NCBI GenBank assembly: GCA_973895155.1
Contig: OZ316892.1
Span: 9,672,001-9,736,000 of the forward strand
Direction: 5' to 3'
DNA from: Marsupella aquatica
Lineage: Eukaryota; Marchantiophyta
DNA: 64,000 nucleotides
The notes below the pieces were generated by a model, which saw nothing but the letters and a program-made list of their open reading frames with translations, was not told the DNA's origin and ran no database searches. Positions 28,491-40,930 of this stretch are shown here, one piece after another. Both the position numbers and the translations under genes were made by a program. Every line of letters starts with the position of its first letter. Positions within the stretch are counted from its first letter, which is position 1.

Positions 28491-30640
28491 ATAATAGTCA
28501 AACTATTTAGTTATCCCATAACAAAATATAAACCTAACCTATATACTTAGTGATAGACTTGATTTCATCATGAATAATTGCATTATCACAACACCAACTA
28601 ACACGTGCACAGAAGGATGTCAAGCCTGGATAAAACAGGCTGATGCAATTGGTAATTGACAAGCAAGAAGGCAGATTGATGGCCTATGGCCGTGTCGTGG
28701 GTAACTAACAAGCTTCTTCCTCAATGGCATGTGCTTTAGTTGCGGAACTCGATTACCCTAATACTTAGCTCCAACATCATTGACTTTGATGCCAAACTCC
28801 TCTATGGTCTAGGCCTCCAGAACGGTAATCCTGTAGAGACTAAGTATGGAGAGACTAGTGGGCAATGAGGCATTGCACTAGCAAGGGCAAGGCGCAAGAT
28901 ATTGCACTAGCAAGGGCAAGGACTTAGACTAGCTTGGAGCTGGTTGGGTCATGGGAAGGGTCGGACTTAGGGTGGATTGTCTAGACCCCCAAACAAACTT
29001 TGAGTTTTGAGAGCTTGAGTGAAAGCTCCTTTTGGGCCCAAGGCACGTTAAAGAAATTTACTTCATGTGCAACGGATGTTTGAAGCATGAGATATGACGC
29101 AGCCTAGGTGTGGCCATCCAGGACTCCTAATTGACGATGGGTTTTGAGGGTCTAGGCATGGACACTAGGTTGGCCCAATCACAACAGGCTAATGCACTTC
29201 ATTGATGGAGGTTTAGTTAGAAAGTTATAGGCATAGCAAGTTAGTTGTGTGTTCATGTGTGCGAGTTGGAGTCTAGGTTGAGGGCTAAATATAGGGGACC
29301 AAAGCCGGTCCGGGGTGGCAGGTCTCCAAAAGTATATGTGAGGGGAATGGTGTCTCTTCAAGGGCTAAGTCATTAGTCACAGCAGTTGCAACACTAAGGA
29401 GAACGTCAAACAAAAATGACCATAACTTCTCAACGGGAAGTACGTTGGAGGACTTCTTGGATGCATTGGAAATTTTTTGAGGAAGACTAAATCCTTGTGA
29501 GCTCATTTGGATCTACGGGTGCCTTTGGGTCTCAAGTTTTGTGGGGGCTACATTGCCCACTTGCCAAATCTTGCCAAAAGAGTACGTAACCAAGCCGCGA
29601 TGAGTTTTCCATGGGAACTTGTGTTGGGCAGACTATGCAGATTAGGCATGGATGTTGAGGCCCAAGTGCATTTGGCCCCTAGATTCTCAGTTGGATGGAA
29701 CCTTAGGGATGGTTACTAGAGTTGTGGCTAAACTGGTCTCGACGTTTATGACAAGCTTCGGGATGAGCTAGCTTATTTGGGCCTGGGGGCAGGGTGGTCA
29801 ACTAGTGACAAATAGGAAGTGAGAAAGCACGGGGCGCACCCGTAGAGGGGTTGTTCTGGATAAACAGTGGATGTAGGCTCCAATTTTGGTTTATGGTAAG
29901 GCCATGTGGGCCCAAGAGGTTCTATGTGTTGACCTACTTACCAATGTCGTTGAGCTTGAGTTGAGACACTAGTCTTGGAGTTTCTAGATCTTACGGGGTT
30001 ACTTACCAAGGTGTTTGGTTGCTTGTGCAGACAATGAGGATCGTTGAACGACGATTGTGTTAGGGTGCAGCTTCATATGGGAGTTACCGCCGGAGGTGCT
30101 AGAGATACCAAGTTGCTTGCTCAAGGAGTTTTGTGTTGGCATTTGGGCACCAAGGGCACTTAGGCCAAGGGTATTGGGATTGGTGAGGGTGTTGGGTGGC
30201 TAGGTTGACCATTGCCTTTATGTTGCAGTTGGGCTACCCCAGATCTGGGCTTGAGTGTAAGTTAAAGGTATGGTGTAGAGGAGCTTGGCGGATGTGTTAG
30301 GCTTGAAAACCTCATTCCAAGGAAAATCTCATATCACACATATGTTTTTGGGTAAGAAACACCCCTCCGGGTCCTCACTTCTTTTCTTTCGACCCATCAT
30401 GCACAAATAAGTAAACAATTTTATTGGGTTTAGTGAAAGGCTTGTAAAAATTTTTGGAAGAACATAGAGGTGGTTTAATCAATAATATGGTAAAAAACAA
30501 TTTAGGGGTAAATAAGCAAATAAGTTAGGGGTAAAAAACACATTGTTAATGTTTTAGGATGTTGATTCCCCTAAAACTTTACGTGTGATATGGGAACTTC
30601 TTGGAGTGAGGCCCCTCAAGAACACCCTAAAACATAAGAA
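28491..30640. other. Intergenic region, moderately GC-rich, no gene recognised
   Basis: Base composition from about 28600 to 30300 is less AT-rich than the flanks, with long runs resembling decayed coding or retroelement sequence. No frame gives a recognisable protein and stops interrupt all frames, so it may be an old transposon too degraded to assign by eye. Confidence 0.4.
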
Positions 30641-30642
30641 AA

Positions 30643-30725
30643 CTAGCCCCATGGCTGCGAGTTGCACAAAAGATGTCAAGGTGTTTGGCTCCATGTTGTC
30701 AATGAAAAAGATGGTCAAAACAAAA
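30643..30725 (-). mobile_element. Helitron-like terminus remnant
   Basis: CTAG at 30643 is followed by a decayed hairpin GCGAGTTGCAC and ACAAAAGATGTCAAGG, then two or three degenerate minisatellite units. No right end was found, so this is a fragment of the same family. Confidence 0.4.
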
Positions 30726-32302
30726 GGTCAAAAAGTTGTTGTGACAACGACAAAGATTCTATGAACATGGAAGTAAAATAACCCATAGGGAGCAGGGGAG
30801 GGAAACATAAAATGAATGTCCCATAAAAAATGCCCAAGAAATGGGAGAACCAATTGGACAATGGACCAACCCAATGCAAAGTGAGAGGAGGATAAATGAT
30901 TAGCCGTAGCCAAATAAAATCCCATATCCCTCTAAAACAAACGCAACATGGGATGGCCAGAGTCAACAAACAAATAACCAACCCTAAATACCCTATTTTC
31001 TAGCCAGGATGAAAAGAATTTGAGGCCATTAGAAAAAACTTACCTCCTCAAGATAAGAAAAATCACTCACCCCTCAAAAACAGAAAAAGTATAGGTTGCC
31101 CCTTTTGTTGGGGGAAATTTAGTTATATGGCTTACCTTTAAAAAATTAGAAAAAATGTCAAGGATGTTAAGACCAAAAAAGAGACAAAATTTGTGAGTTA
31201 TTTCTTGTTGTCGAGGAGTGTTAACGTGTGTACTTAAACGAATTAGAAATGGTGTTAGGAATGTTAGAAATAAGAAGCCGTGAAAGAAAGGAATATTGGT
31301 TACGGTATCTTGTTGGGAGTTTCACCATGTGTCATATTTTTAATTAAAAATGTAAAAAAAAGAGGAGTTAGTGGTGTCATATTCTTAATTAAAAAATGTC
31401 AAAACAGAGAGGAATTAAAACAAAACTATCTACAAAGAATAGACACAACCACTGGGCAAGGGTTCTACATGCATAGGGATTGAGACAGGATAGAAGGCAA
31501 GGTACTATCCTTGCCATGGAAAGCAAGGCGTACATTGAGGCCTGGATCTGTTTTCCTTCCAAGATCCATGCTTGTGGGCAAAGTAGGTGAGCAACCAAAG
31601 AGGGTGCATTAAGGGCTTGATTTTGTGATTCAAGGGTTCCCCAAAAGCATTAAACAAGCTAGTGGGTGTGTATCACTCCCACCCAAAGCTGTTTTTGTAA
31701 ACGGACGAAGGACATCATACTCAATAGTTTTGTTGTTTGCGACACCCAAACACATATCCAAATTGCAATGTCAAATAGGTCAAAAATTAACTTTAAAAAT
31801 GAATGGAGCCATGGCCATTCTGTATACATGCAACTAATTCTATTACTACTATCCCAATGCGTTCCACTTGGGTCACAATGTTTCTAGATGTGCCATTGCT
31901 TTGGAATTCAATAGAATCCCAAAGTATTTTGTTAAAGTCCAAAATCAACAACTTGGGTCACAATGTTTCTAGATGTGCCATTGCTTTGGAATTCAATAGA
32001 ATCCCAAAGTATTTTGCTAAAGTCCAAAATCAACAACTTCCACTTGACGGGACAAGGTCTCAATTGTGTAAGTACACTAAATACCACTCTTAGAGAAAAA
32101 ACTGAAATTGAACTTTGGATTGAGATTGTCTCAATCCAAAAATACAAGACAAAGGCCAATAACAAAGAAAACTTACATACCTTTTTTAGAAGCCCCCAAA
32201 GAGCATAGGTGGATACCGAGGGTCTAATTGTGCAATGCATTATGTGAGACCAAGAAGTATTTTAGATTGGTATGAAAAAATAGTAAGTCAAACGGCTGGA
32301 TT
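30726..32302. other. Intergenic region
   Basis: AT-rich and non-coding by eye. Contains a near-identical 85-bp tandem duplication at 31867-32038 and nothing else that can be assigned. Confidence 0.55.
31867..32038. repeat. Tandem duplication, 85 bp, nearly identical
   Basis: The unit begins CTTGGGTCACAATGTTTC at 31867 and repeats at 31952, with one or two differences over the unit. The high identity points to a recent event. Confidence 0.9.
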
Positions 32303-33177
32303 TCAGTCCAAAATACGAGATTGGCATTCATTAATAATGTCAGCACCAAGCCCATGTTCGATTTTATAATTGACATCGGAAGTACTTTGTTCTACCCAAT
32401 AAGGTGAAGTCCAAACAGGAGTTATCAATCTCAATTTCCCCCTCTTATATTCCTCCCTATTTAGAATCAATGGAGCAACATCCAATGATATTTCCTGGCC
32501 TCTATTTGGCCCACTTTCCACACGTAACTTTGTGCATCACGTTCAAGCGACCTCCATCTAGTTGATCTAACCCCGGATCTAACTCTATTCCCTTTCATTT
32601 TTGATAGCGGAAGAACAATTGGACTTCCAGAGTGTGAACAAACAAACACCAAGTTGTCATCAAAAGTTGAAATGAGTGTGTTAGGACAAGTTGAAGCACC
32701 TGCCTGGTTGTCAGCAACCGTCGATGCACTTATTCCTGGAATGATGAGAATCTCACTAAATGTGCCAGTCTTCCCTGGACTCAATTCTTGTGTTTTGGCT
32801 TCACTTGAATCTCCTTTCCTCACTGCGCCTTCATCGACCACATTGGTTAAAAAAAGATGATCAAATGTATCAACTCTCGCTTCTTCCATTTGGTCCATGT
32901 GTCCTCCTGACATTTTTGGATTGAGATCATCCCTATCCAAGTTATCATTAACAAGGTCTTCATTGGGGCCCAAAGGGCCATCAGCTTAACCGGATGAACG
33001 GTTTGGTGCAAGTCCAATGTCATCATCAACATTGTAAGGCTCACCCTGACCAACACAATCATCCAAATTCTTCACATATGCCCCCTCCAATGCCTTTACG
33101 CCTATAACTGATTTGTCAACACCATCTTCTTTGGACTCCGAATCATCTAATTCAACGTGGACAGCTTTAGGGGCCAC
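32303..33177 (-). pseudogene. Decayed protein-like locus of unknown function
   Basis: On the minus strand one frame stays open from about 33177 to 32467 except for a single in-frame TAA (32986-32988). Reading through it continues sensibly (...NRSSG-stop-ADGPLGPNEDLVND...). The inferred peptide is acidic at first (VELDDSESKEDGVD; NDNLDRDDLNPK) and basic later (KMKGNRVRSGVRSTRWRSLERD). Near 32520 the protein-like character seems to pass to another frame (ESGPNRGQEISLDVAPLIL...), which is open to 32303 and suggests a frameshift. No domain is recognised. It could be a decayed host gene, or the non-enzymatic part of a retroelement polyprotein. There is no in-frame ATG at the start of the open region. 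Confidence 0.4.
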
Positions 33178-33980
33178 AATGGGTGCCCATTAATTGAGAA
33201 CTTTAAGCAAGTGAATCACAATGCACTTTGATTAAAGGGATGCTCTCACAAAGGATAAAATGATTGGTCAACAGTGGTCACCTTGCACCATTTCTTGCAT
33301 CAAATGGTCAAAAACCTTGTTTTGACCATCAGAATGGTAGATGGTCGATCAACCCTGATTGATCTAGCGCTCTACAACCCTCCACATTGGGGCCAGTCCC
33401 TTGCAATCATCCTGCCCATTCTGTTTTGCTTCTGTTTAATTTGATAGAAAGAGACTTACCCCAAGTTGGAGGCAGCAGCAGGTGAGCAAATTAGGGTCAA
33501 GGTCAGTTTCAGCAAGTGCTAGGTCGCCGAGCTAACCTGAGTGAGTTTGCTCCGACCCTGGTTAGAACTCAAGCAAAATACAAATTAAGCTAAAAAGAGT
33601 GACAAAGTATATATCTCCTCACAAAACTAGACTACAACCTTATAAATTTCAGAATCAAGGAAACCCAACTCCTTGAGTTGAATGAGAGGGGAGGCCATTT
33701 TATAGGACTCACTCGAGGAATACACTCAAAATTTGTCATGACTAGTCAAATGCATGTTTGCGTGTCATCTTTGGAACAAAGGCGTAAAACCTGCTGTTCG
33801 AGGAAATTTAAACCTTTCATTTGAGTCCATAGTAGTTTCAAATGTCCATCCTGGCATCAAACAAAAGTTTGTGTCCCATTCGCTCTTCGTTAATTAATTT
33901 AATTACTTCATGAAATTTCATTTACCATGATGATTCTTTGCCTTGGTTTGTAAATTTTCTCTGTCGTTGGATGAAGAGGG
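33178..33980. other. Intergenic region upstream of RPS13
   Basis: AT-rich, with no open frame of interest until the GC-richer RPS13 promoter and leader begin at about 33960. Confidence 0.55.
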
Positions 33981-34007
33981 ATCGGGCGGCCATCTGCTTC
34001 GCCAACC

Positions 34008-34016
34008 AAACCCTAA
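34008..34016 (+). promoter_or_regulatory. Telo-box AAACCCTAA upstream of RPS13
   Basis: AAACCCTAA lies 168 bp upstream of the RPS13 start codon. Telo-boxes are a known, common element of plant ribosomal protein promoters and usually sit near the transcription start, supporting both the gene call and coordinated expression with other translation genes. No associated site II (TGGGCY) element was identified. Confidence 0.7.
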
Positions 34017-34183
34017 GTTCCATCCATCCCAAGACTTTAGTTCGCGCTCTCAGCCCTTCGGCAATTTGTGTGTCTCGCTTTGCGGTCCTTCCTTTCTCGT
34101 CTGGTTCGTCACTTCGCCGTCTCGTCTGTCGCAGCAGAAGAGGAGCAGCAACAGCAGCAGGCGCTTTCTTCAAGCTCGTCACC

Positions 34184-35364
34184 ATGGGGCGTATGCACAG
34201 TCGCGGGTAAGTGCTCTCTATGTCTTCCTTCACACAAGCTCAGATTTGTATACTTCTGTTCTTTGAATTTTTTTGAGGTTTCCTTCGCTTCCTTCTAGCC
34301 CATATCGTTGTGGTTGCGGGTGAAGTGCTATCTGTCCTTCCTCCACGATAGCTCAGGTTCGCCATTGTGATCTTGTCGCCTGGTTTTGTGTTTATGTTAT
34401 GGTTTACAGAGCTCAAATTCCCGAATCAAATTTTTCAGAATTTCGTCTGTTCTAAGAGATACTTCTTTCGTTTTTGTGACATTGAGGATCTTCTAGTGGT
34501 CTGCTGCAATTTTCATTGACGTTTGTTTTGCGACGTTTTGCGTGAGGCAGGAAGGGTATGTCCTCTTCGGCTCTGCCATACAAGAGGAATCCTCCCAGTT
34601 GGTTGAAGATCACCTCCCAAGAGGTATACGCTACCGAATTTGATTGTCGCTGGTCGTCTATGAAGGCAGTGGACCTATAATGTGTACAATTGCATGTTGC
34701 GCGTTCTGTTAGGGTTTCCGTCTCATACGGGATGGGTCACTGTGATCTAAATTCCTGCCTTGTGTGTCAGGTTGAGGATCATATCTGCAGGCTCGCCAAA
34801 AAGGGTTTGACCCCCTCGCAGATTGGTGTCATTCTTAGGGATTCTCACGGTATCTCCCAAGTCAAGAGCGTTTCCGGCAGCAAGATCCTTCGTATCCTCA
34901 AGGGGCACGGTACTTTCTCGTCGGATAATCTTCATCTCTGTTATAAATTGCTTGGCTTGGTTGTGAAGCTGTCGACAGTCGTCGAAGAGCTAATTTTTCG
35001 TTATCTTCTACAGGTCTAGGTCCTGAAATTCCCGAAGACTTGTATCACTTGATCAAGAAGGCAGTCGCTGTGAGGAAGCATTTAGAAAGAAATCGCAAGG
35101 ATAAGGACTCTAAGTTCCGGCTCATTTTGATCGAGAGCCGAGTACACCGCCTTGCTAGATACTACAAGCGGACCAAGAAGCTCCCCCCCACCTGGAAGTA
35201 GTAAGTTTTCGAGACCTGCATTTTGGATCTTCCAATTATTGTTGTTCCTTGATCCGTCGAATGTTGGCTTCTTTTAATGTTCATCTGGATACATAGCTCT
35301 AACTACTGTCAACTTCTCTTATTTTTGCAGCGAGTCTGCCACAGCCAGCACTTTGGTAGCATAG
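34184..35364 (+). CDS. RPS13: 40S ribosomal protein uS15 (RPS13), complete, five exons
   Basis: Cytosolic small-subunit ribosomal protein. CDS exons 34184-34206, 34551-34623, 34771-34909, 35014-35200 and 35331-35364 with GT-AG introns; phases agree and give 151 aa, the normal eukaryotic length. The sequence starts [20 protein letters not shown] and contains the characteristic blocks [24 protein letters not shown] and [14 protein letters not shown]. It continues with the rRNA-binding helices [19 protein letters not shown] and [13 protein letters not shown] and ends in ...TASTLVA. The initiator is in the strong context ACCATGG, and the tiny first coding exon (23 nt) is supported by the conserved N-terminus. 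An upstream telo-box fits a ribosomal protein promoter. Nothing is broken, and the introns argue against a processed copy. Confidence 0.97.
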
Positions 35365-37638
35365 ATACAGAGCTGAATTCATTTCCCCGATTCCATCGAA
35401 GCGGAGCTTGAGGATCCCAAACGATGCTACATCGTGGTAAACCTTCCTACAATCTTGGGCACGGCCACCGCTTTGTTGGGTGGATGGGCATTCTTGTATA
35501 AAACGACACAGTTGTAGTTTTCCTGCTTGCCTTCGAATCTGGTCAAGTTTTCCTGCCTCGAGCACCGCTTTCTTTTTCTATGACGTGGTGGGCAGTTGAT
35601 GTGGTGGGCAGTGAAGGAATTAGTACCCGGCATAATCTTTTGATGGATTTCTAATAGATAGACGTTGGTGTACCTCTGATCTTCTCATTCTCAGTGGTAA
35701 ATTCAAATGTAATCCAAATCCTAAGTCTCTTATCCATCCTATCCTGGACACTCAAAAGTGCCTGGGGACCTCCTGACAATGAGAAGATGGGTTAACTATG
35801 GATGTACACAAATGCTCGTCAACGGTGAATGCAATATGAGTAACCTTACTTCGGTCTCCCGTCTCGCCAAATCTAAGCATGGACAACGTGACCATTCTCT
35901 AGGTTCAGCATCTATCTAGACTAGTATAAAGTTTCACGATCCAGGTGTCTCCTTCCTTAAGAAGTTGGGTCATTGTTGTCTGATGAGCTCGAGAGCCATC
36001 CTCCATCGAGTCATTTATTATTCGTAAATCAGACTACCTTTCCGAAAATTTCGATGACTTTCCATGAATTACCCTTAAAATTTCAATGAACTGCTTGCAA
36101 CGAAAACTTGCCGAATTAGTGTAAGTAATTAGTATCATCAAAATCACACATTTGCTAGTCGTAGTTCTCCTGCAAATATCTGCTGAACTACAGCCTTCTT
36201 TCTCTATGGCTATTACTGAGCCATGCATTTCGCGGGTCCCCATGCCCTCTCGAAAAACCCAAGATCTCAAAGAACACAGTACACGAGTATTTTTGCCAAG
36301 ATACCAGTTTTGGCGTGGGGGCAAGAGATCCTCATCTTGCGATGACTGAACCAAGTGAAGAGGCTGAGCCGCCCGTTTCTGTTGAAGCAGTATGACAACT
36401 ATCAAAGATGAGAGCCAAACCAGCCCATCTCTATTGAATCACACCATGTAGCAAAAGTAATGCCATTTCTATTGGACCAACATGTAGCAAAGATGAGACA
36501 CAGTTTGTTCTAATGGAGCACTGCGACAATTCTCAAAGATGAGACCAGCGAGAGCAGCCCGTTTCTGTTGAAACAGAACATGTAGCAAAGATAAGACCAT
36601 TTCTGTTGGGCCAACATGTAGCCAAGATGAGGGAAGGTTGCAACAGGTTAAGGATTCATGTAGGTCCTATTGTTTTTAAGAATGATTCTTATCGTACTAA
36701 GAAATATTAAATCTTGTGATAACACAGAAAGTATGTTTGTTCAACAACTGAGTCTAGACTAATGCCTTCATACTGTTGCTTCTCAGTGAAGCGACTCAGT
36801 CCTATTCATCATCTGATCAGTTCCTGCAACTGGAGATTACCTCGGTCAATTCCGGCATCTTAAAAATTCATCACATGCACAATGTCCAACTGTTGACCGG
36901 ACGGGTGCTAGTTTAGCTCCTTTTTAAATCTTGTCACTCGCTGGTTGAGATAATGAACTTCGAATTTCTTTCCTGTCCCGCCCATAGGGAATGGTTAGAT
37001 TAGGAACTCGTCGATAGTTGGGAAATCCTTGGATAGAACTCGGCAGGTATTCACGTCAGAATTCAGGTAATGTGTGGAGACAAGCATTTACATTACATTT
37101 CGTTACTGGAAACTTTCCAACAACTTCAAAATGTAGCTTTCGTCCGGTCGATACTGAATACATTTTTATTGCGAGTTTGCACGATTTATAGTGGTCCTCA
37201 AACCCAGCAGGAGGGACGACCTATCAGCAACAGACCGATCGATAATTCGTACACACAGAGTGATACTGCGTACACAATTTCAAGTCACAACACTTTTTAA
37301 AGGTCTTGAATAGACATGATACAGTTGGCGATGGTATGGTACAGTTGAACTGACATGGCTAAGGTACATTCTGGTCTTAGCCTCTAAAGTTAGCAGAAAG
37401 GAGAAGATTGGCGTGTCGGATCTAACGCCAGAATCAAGAGCCGCCCTTTTCTGCCGTGGAAGAAAAGATCTTATCGACACGTGAAATCTACTTGGCAATC
37501 ACGGTAGCACCAGTGTCTTTCGTAACCTCACCTTCGTAGCTACACAATCGCTGCTAAGAGCGTAGTCTTGTTAATTCACCTTTGCCTGGAAAAGACCTTC
37601 CTCCGTCGCTGCTTCCTCAATTTCAGAGAGGCAATGAC
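35365..37638. other. Intergenic region between convergent RPS13 and ribokinase genes
   Basis: Includes the 3' flank of RPS13 on the left and of ribokinase on the right. The only marked structure is the repeat cluster at 36371-36632. No gene was seen. Confidence 0.55.
36371..36632. repeat. Compound tandem repeat, about 185-bp period with internal sub-repeats
   Basis: GCCCGTTTCTGTTGAA occurs at about 36371 and 36557. Inside, AACATGTAGC-AAGAT-type blocks recur near 36480, 36578 and 36612, alternating with CCATTTCTRTTGG. Non-coding. Confidence 0.75.
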
Positions 37639-40321
37639 CTAGTTGTCTAGGTCATTGCCATCTACTATCTTAACTTCAGGAAAGTAAAAATCTACTTCCT
37701 GTGGCAAAAGTGTGAGATCATCGTTTTGTCCTTCCAATACGGGATACTCTTGGAGCAACTGCATCACTTCTTTCCTGCTTGGCATACTTGGGATCGCACC
37801 TTTTGTTCGTACGCTGAGGGAAGCTGCAGCAGCTGAAAGGCGGACGATTTGAGTGGGATTTAGTCAGCAAGTGAACAAATGATTTCTCGAGTCCTATCTT
37901 GGTAGCAAACTACTGAAAGTTGTGACCTTCCCAAAAACTGTTACACCAGAATGCTGATGCACCTGCTGACATCTCTAGCCATCCAAACATACAAATGCCA
38001 AATGAATTCACCGGATAAGAGGCAGCAAACCTGCAAATCTTAGGGCATCAACAGAGGGCTGCCCCTCTACGATAGCTACAGTGTAAGCTGCAGTAAAAGT
38101 GTCTCCGGCACCAGTTGTATCAACTACAACTGGAGCAACGAGAGCCGCTTGAACAACTGGGGCCTCAACCTTATTTAAAAGGATTGATCCATTTTCTCCC
38201 AGCTTCACAAGAACGTGTTTGACACCCTGCAGGCCATCCACAGAAGCAGCAACTTCCAGATTAACAATGGTCTTCTACGTTGATAGCATCAGGTCACAAA
38301 TTTGAGACACAAGGCGTTGGGTGATAACAACGAGAGGCTTCACTGGAAGGACGAAGCATTCAAATGTTCTTCCACATGTATCAAAGGCCGCTCTTAACAG
38401 GCAGTGTCCAGTTGCGGAGAAAAAGCAAGAGTGTAAAGCAAGAATGGACACAATTTTACAAGCACCTGGGATCAGTTACACTACCATATTCAGGATCTTG
38501 GTTGCAGCCTCCACGACCTGTTCTCTGGTTTCTGTTGGCATCCCTGTGATACGACCAAGCTCCGTCTCATTGGGACTAAAGATTGTGACATACTTCAGCA
38601 GCTCGTCGGGGATTGGAGTGTCCATTCCTCCGGCATCTAATATAACTGGCACGTTTGCGCTTCTAGCTATCTGCGAAAGGGCATAACAAGAAACAAGCGA
38701 TGATGAATCCAATAATCCCTCTCCTGAAACTCAAGATACCTTCATCAACATAAGCAACCTTGGTAAGGAATATTTGGTGCTATTTCCTGAACTCAAGTGA
38801 TTGGTGATGTATCCTTGAAAAAACACCCTTCAGCATGAGAAGTTAGAGCCAATATGAATAGGACAACGGGAGAATTAGATATGAAACTTCTCATAGTGCA
38901 AGAGAGTAGAGCACACCTTGGCAACCTCTACGTTTACAGCATCCGGAATTTCTCTTTGTAAGAGCACCGCACCGGCCCGTCTGAGCAACTGTTGAGCCTT
39001 CTCCGTGAGGCGCCCAATACCACCGTCCAACCGTGGCCATGAAGCATTGGCCCCTCCCACAATGATGATGGAGTTTTTACCGCCCGGTTGCAACATCACC
39101 ACCGCATGCCCCGTTGGTCCGGCGACAGTGTTCAGATGATCCAGCTTGACGCTACATGATTGCAAAGCATCCCGCACTAGAGGTCCAAATGTATCCTTCC
39201 CAACCTGTCCATAGAACTCTGATATAAGTATTTCGACTTCCTTCATGGACCAGACAATCACACCCATCTCACCATAGTACACCCCACTCAGAATCTTCCG
39301 CTGCAGACCCCCTATTTGTCAATTGCGCATTTAGAATTCCACCTTAGCCCCGAGCACTGAGACATTCCTAGCAGAAAAGAATCAAAATAAGTGAACATCT
39401 TCAATGTACAGATGGAGCAACAATTCTTGACGCCATCAGGCGGCATCCGCAACACACAGATTATATTTCAATAGGACGATTTCTTGTCGGATTTCAGCTG
39501 GAGCGATGGAAGTCCAACTCACATCAAAATTGCGATGACTTATTTGCCACCTCAGCGATTGCTTTGTTATACCGCAATAAACTACTGAGACCGTTGACGA
39601 CCACGAAAGAATGATTGGGTGCATGAATAATGTTTTCTAGGGCAAGCCTCTTATGACAGCACCATTTTTGCCTATTTGATCTCGCATCTCCTTGCGTGCA
39701 TATGAGTTCAATCTTTTCGGTAGCAGATTTCTATCCTGCAGGGGCCAGTCGAGACACAATTCTCTCTCTCAAGTCCCTTCAACGCAAAATTTGGGCACAC
39801 ACTGTATGCTGTCTTTTGGATGGAACTTAAAATGATCTTTCAAGGCAAATGTGGGCACATAGGGGGACAGCATTCCATGGACACTGATCCATGTGGTACA
39901 CAATGCGATGTTCTGGTATGGCCAATGAGGAGAACCCTAGGGAATTCGACGTGAACTTAACTCGAATGCACTACAGAGACCACATCTCCTCGAAGCTCCT
40001 GAATGAAATCGCATGTCCCTCGAACTTCATAAACTTCGAATATCAACTTGAGGAGAAAGGAGGATGCAAGCTGAAACTTCCATTGCACTAGGGTTGCGAG
40101 AGGAAGTACAATCTTACCTGACCGACGAAATAAGTTGGGTAGGAGAGGCGAGCAGCACAAGCAGCCTGATTGGCGCCCTTCCCACCGGCCAGGGTTTGGC
40201 AATTCCGTGCGGAAATGGTCTCGCCCTCCTTCGGCATCCTCTCAATTTCCACAACGAGGTCCGCATTGGCCGATCCCACGACCACCAGCGGGGACTGCAT
40301 TGCCTTTCCCGCGGTCGTCAT
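37639..40321 (-). CDS. RBSK: Ribokinase (PfkB family), complete, five exons
   Basis: Phosphorylates D-ribose with ATP to ribose-5-phosphate, salvaging ribose from nucleoside breakdown. Minus-strand exons 40321-40118, 39204-38917, 38670-38485, 38226-38031 and 37832-37639 join in frame to 355 aa. Landmarks: substrate-binding start VVVGSANADLVVEIERMPKEG (split across residues 13-33), PfkB signature 1 GGKGANQAACAARL (46-59), NETE motif for Mg/phosphate (198-201), and signature 2 DTTGAGDTFTAAY with catalytic Asp about 268. The intact motifs indicate a working enzyme. The chosen ATG is the first in the homologous frame. Known plant ribokinases can be plastid-targeted; this model lacks a clear transit peptide, so either the product is cytosolic or an upstream start or exon is missed. 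The C-terminal tail (DFYFPEVKIVDGNDLDN) is somewhat acidic. Confidence 0.93.
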
Positions 40322-40657
40322 TGCACAGCAGGAATGAAGAAACAGAGCACGAGCGTCGAAACACAGTAGTAACAATGCCGATTCCGCAAGGACCACGATA
40401 TCTTCGCTCACGGATAAATCTCACAGCTTCCGCCTTCAGAGACAACAATCCCCTCCTCCTCGATCGACATGACCTCACCTCGCATCACCGTAGGACTCTC
40501 TCATCCGCAAATTGTCCACTCTGCGACTCAATTATCTGCCCATCACATCACATCACAATCCTCAATTCCGCCATCTCTCTCGTTCATTCAGCTTTTTCCA
40601 GCGACACATCGCCAAATTCGTTCATATCTTTCTCTGCCCCTCTAATAAAGCTCCGTC
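40322..40657. promoter_or_regulatory. Short intergenic region, putative (possibly bidirectional) promoter of ribokinase
   Basis: Some 340 bp upstream of the ribokinase start, relatively GC-rich, with CT-rich leader-like sequence. A divergent open frame starts at 40658, so the region could drive transcription both ways, but no core elements can be named. Confidence 0.35.
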
Positions 40658-40930
40658 ATGGCTCTGCGACCGCCCGAACTCGTCATTAGCATCAGCATCA
40701 TTACCATTGTTATTGTAATAGTAGTCCATGGCTTCCAGTTCGGGACTCCATTGCCGCCCGGAGGAGCTCGAACAACCGCTCCCTCGCTCTCTCTCCCTCT
40801 CTCTGGGCCTCGAGAGAACGCTTGTGAGTCGAACACTGTAGAGGAGGTGTTATTTTGTACAAGAATGCAGGGATTTCTTTCTACAAGAGCGCGGGCAATA
40901 AATATTACTAGGCCCGGAGGTATTGTATAA
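40658..40930 (+). CDS. Hypothetical small protein or first exon with hydrophobic N-terminus
   Basis: An ATG in good context (CGTCATGGC) opens 90 codons divergent from ribokinase. After MALRPPELV comes a strongly hydrophobic run (ISISIITIVIVIVV, about residues 10-23) like a signal anchor, then a Pro/Gly/Ser-rich stretch with no recognised domain. A good donor-like GTGAGT at about 40824 could end a first exon there. No downstream exon was found and the hydrophobic run comes partly from ATT/GTA-rich sequence, so it may equally be the ribokinase 5' flank. Weak call. Confidence 0.2.
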   Translation: MALRPPELVISISIITIVIVIVVHGFQFGTPLPPGGARTTAPSLSLPLSGPRENACESNTVEEVLFCTRMQGFLSTRARAINITRPGGIV

